From assembly GCA_963678705.1 (NCBI GenBank), contig OY783212.1:10230001-10294000 (forward strand): a DNA stretch of 64,000 bases. Direction: 5' to 3'. The notes below the pieces were generated by a model. The model made no database searches, had not been told where the DNA came from, and worked only from the letters and a program-made list of their open reading frames with translations. Each line of letters starts with the position of its first letter. Position 1 is the stretch's first letter. The translations under genes and the position numbers were made by a program. The stretch is from Panorpa germanica. Taxonomy: Eukaryota > Arthropoda > Insecta > Mecoptera > Panorpidae. Of this stretch, positions 62,266 to 64,000 are shown piece by piece.

Positions 62266-63610
62266 ACTGAGTTTTTACGATCTTTATAGGAGCGATACTA
62301 TATACCTCGGTACGCTAAAGTTAAAAAAAGTTATTCACCAACCATTTAATACATAATCAGTTGAGTCGTTTATTTTATGCAACTATTAATTAGTTCCTCT
62401 TTGTTAAACATAGTCTTTACAACATTCAATATGTTATACTCGCATTTTATCTGTATCTTATCAGTCCACGAAGTATGTCACATATATGTCAACGAGCTGA
62501 AGTTATAGTGGTGTAAGTCACATATTCTTTGCGTTTAAGTAATTAACATAACAAACGGATTAACTTATTTATATCTTGTTCTTGTGTTTTCATTTCTTTT
62601 TTTGTTGAAAAAGTAACTTACACCACAGCAACTTTATTCCTTCTATATGATTTTTTACTAAGCTGAAATGATTAGCAAACCTGACGCATTTCTCATTTCA
62701 TTGCTTAAAACTCTTGTCTATAATTTTATAGAATTCAAAATACAAAATGTCCCCTTGCCTTATTGAATGATTGAAAACCACTGTTAAAGATTCCATTATT
62801 ATATCCAGTTTAAATTTCACACAGATTTAAATTTATTATTGCTGCACAATCGAATAAATAATATTGCCTCATAATATTACACATCTATATTAATTTTAGT
62901 AATATTCTTACAGCAAATGTCAGTGATAAATATTTGTAAAACATATTTGATTAAATTTATATACCTAAAACCCACTATGCCTACAGTTAAATAAAGTTTC
63001 GGTAGAACACGGTAGCAACGTCGACTGTTGCCGCCGACGTCGCCGTCGGTGTGATCCTAACGATCCCACCACACACATCTGTTCCTTCAGTAGATATATT
63101 TGTAATCGTATTTTATAAACAAGTGAACACAGCCAAGTGAGAGCCAATACAGCTCAGCAAAACATAACATAACCTAACAGAACCTATCATCCTCATTCGT
63201 TAGTCGTTTACTGTAGCCCACATAATATATTTTTCTTTTTGAGTTTGCGTATTTCACTACATATATTTTCATAATGAACACAGTGCAAATAGTTTTATAT
63301 AGTCCGTTACGTACAGATCAACTAACCGTAAGAAGTTTCGAGTAGTAATAAAAGTTGAGTTCGAACACATCACGGTGTGATGCGTGCCGGTCATTTACAT
63401 ATCTTAAAGTGTTCTTACTTATAAAATAATTAGTAATTGATGTGAATATATGTTTGTATATGTATATTTTAATTTGAAGTTCACAAATCAATATAACAAG
63501 TTATTTATTATGAGTTAATACAATTTTGAAAAATAGTGACACTAGTGGTTGTTTCTTGAACTAAATTTATAAATTAAATTTTTTATCTCGGATTTATTTT
63601 AAAAGACAAA

Positions 63611-63790
63611 ATGTCTAATAGTGCTCCGTGGCCAGTACGGAGTGGTGTATATCGTTCAACAGGACAATCAGATTATATTCCTTCCTCCACCAGGAGTCCA
63701 AGTCCAATGAAGACACCAATAAGTCCGATGAGTCCACGAGTTGTTATCGTTGAATGTCCCTTATCACCTCCGCCTACAATTAATTCTCAG
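63611..63790 (+). CDS. Alternative first coding exon C, proline-directed motif rich
   Basis: AAAATG start context, favourable in insects, then 60 open codons to CAG before a GTTATT donor, phase 0. Phase 0 matches the junction after exon 57944-58173, so it can feed the same downstream acceptor as that exon. It is therefore best read as an intragenic alternative promoter making a shorter isoform. The peptide starts M-S-N-S-A-P-W-P-V-R-S-G-V-Y. It has a cluster of S/T-P sites at residues 29, 31, 35, 38, 41 and 52 (S-P-S-P-M-K-T-P-I-S-P-M-S-P), typical of phosphorylated disordered termini. A three-codon upstream frame (ATG at 63510) is in the leader. It could instead be the first exon of a separate gene. 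Confidence 0.6.
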
Positions 63791-64000
63791 GTTATTTTAA
63801 TTAAAATATCAATTTAATATTAATTTTAGGTTATAAATAATATATCAAAATTTTAATCCAAGTTTTCGTCGCTTTCGACCTTGTACGCGATTTAAAGTAT
63901 TTTTAGCGTATTGACGTAATCTATGTGTCTATGTGAACCATTTGCGTGGCCCATAGCATTGGAATTTGATTGTAAATGTTAGGAAAAGTCAAATGTATGA
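63791..64000 (+). other. Start of intron running off the window
   Basis: AT-rich sequence following the GTTATT donor, with no further exon before the window end. Confidence 0.6.

Larger units (their letters stand above)
58174..63610 (+). other. Intron (at least 5.4 kb) containing a later promoter region
   Basis: AT-rich intronic DNA after the GTTAGT donor. Contents: a hAT-like start (CAGGGATGGCCAATG, 59767), an 81-82 bp repeat pair (60.7 kb), and a GC-richer stretch (61190-61390) with a 69-codon minus-strand frame of unknown meaning. There is also a minus-strand copy of the ACTAGATACAATTTATT motif (62.24 kb) and poly-T/A runs at 60360 and 61909. The last 600 bases, with GC-richer 62995-63060 and 63360-63390 patches, probably serve the first exon at 63611. 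Confidence 0.5.

Noticed and set aside
1..64000. Bacterial or organelle features, CRISPR arrays, rRNA
   Set aside because: No regularly spaced repeats, operons, Shine-Dalgarno sites or rRNA-like blocks were seen. Introns and MITEs indicate a nuclear insect genome.

Overview
The window looks like nuclear DNA from an insect, most likely a moth or butterfly. The evidence is strong AT-richness, multi-kilobase introns with GT/AG junctions and metazoan codon use in the few coding blocks, and a dense population of short terminal-inverted-repeat (TIR) elements, SINE-like and LINE debris. There are no operons, bacterial ribosome sites, CRISPR arrays or rRNA genes. The species call is inference; no database was searched.

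One gene dominates, on the + strand, and it runs off the right edge. Four consecutive coding exons (51424-51579, 55405-55595, 57573-57793, 57944-58173) join with consistent codon phase into 266 uninterrupted codons. The product is Ser/Thr-rich, charged and low-complexity, like a cytoskeletal or scaffold protein. I do not recognise it with certainty. A smoothelin-like CH-domain protein is only a guess, because the diagnostic C-terminal domain would lie beyond the window.

Three short open exons that begin with ATG and end in phase 0 at a GT donor (14953-15042, 33677-33718, 63611-63790) look like alternative first coding exons. Each would replace or extend the N-terminus. The second and third shared exons also begin exactly with ATG after their acceptors, so noncoding leaders could use them as starts. 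The first of these alternative exons has a TATA box and initiator upstream. Weaker candidates for noncoding first exons lie near 7.96 kb and 22.8 kb.

If exon 14953-15042 is spliced to 51424, the intron is about 36 kb. It contains a pyrimidine-rich AG directly abutting GTAAGA at 30582/30583, the signature of a recursive-splicing (ratchet) site. A weaker one lies at 46213/46214. This is the most interesting hypothesis in the window.

The remainder (about 0.2-14.5 kb and all introns) is AT-rich noncoding DNA with identifiable mobile-element remains. These are a near-identical MITE pair (6.7 and 25.4 kb), a Harbinger-like MITE with TTA duplications (39.2 kb) plus a solo end (44.5 kb), and a hAT-like element (9.9 kb). 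There is also a CCCRCTAAACA-ended family (4.6, 32.8, 47.4 kb), an 81-82 bp repeat unit at three loci, a LINE ORF2 fragment (45.2 kb), a probable LINE 3' end (5.6 kb) and a tRNA-like SINE head (30.7 kb).
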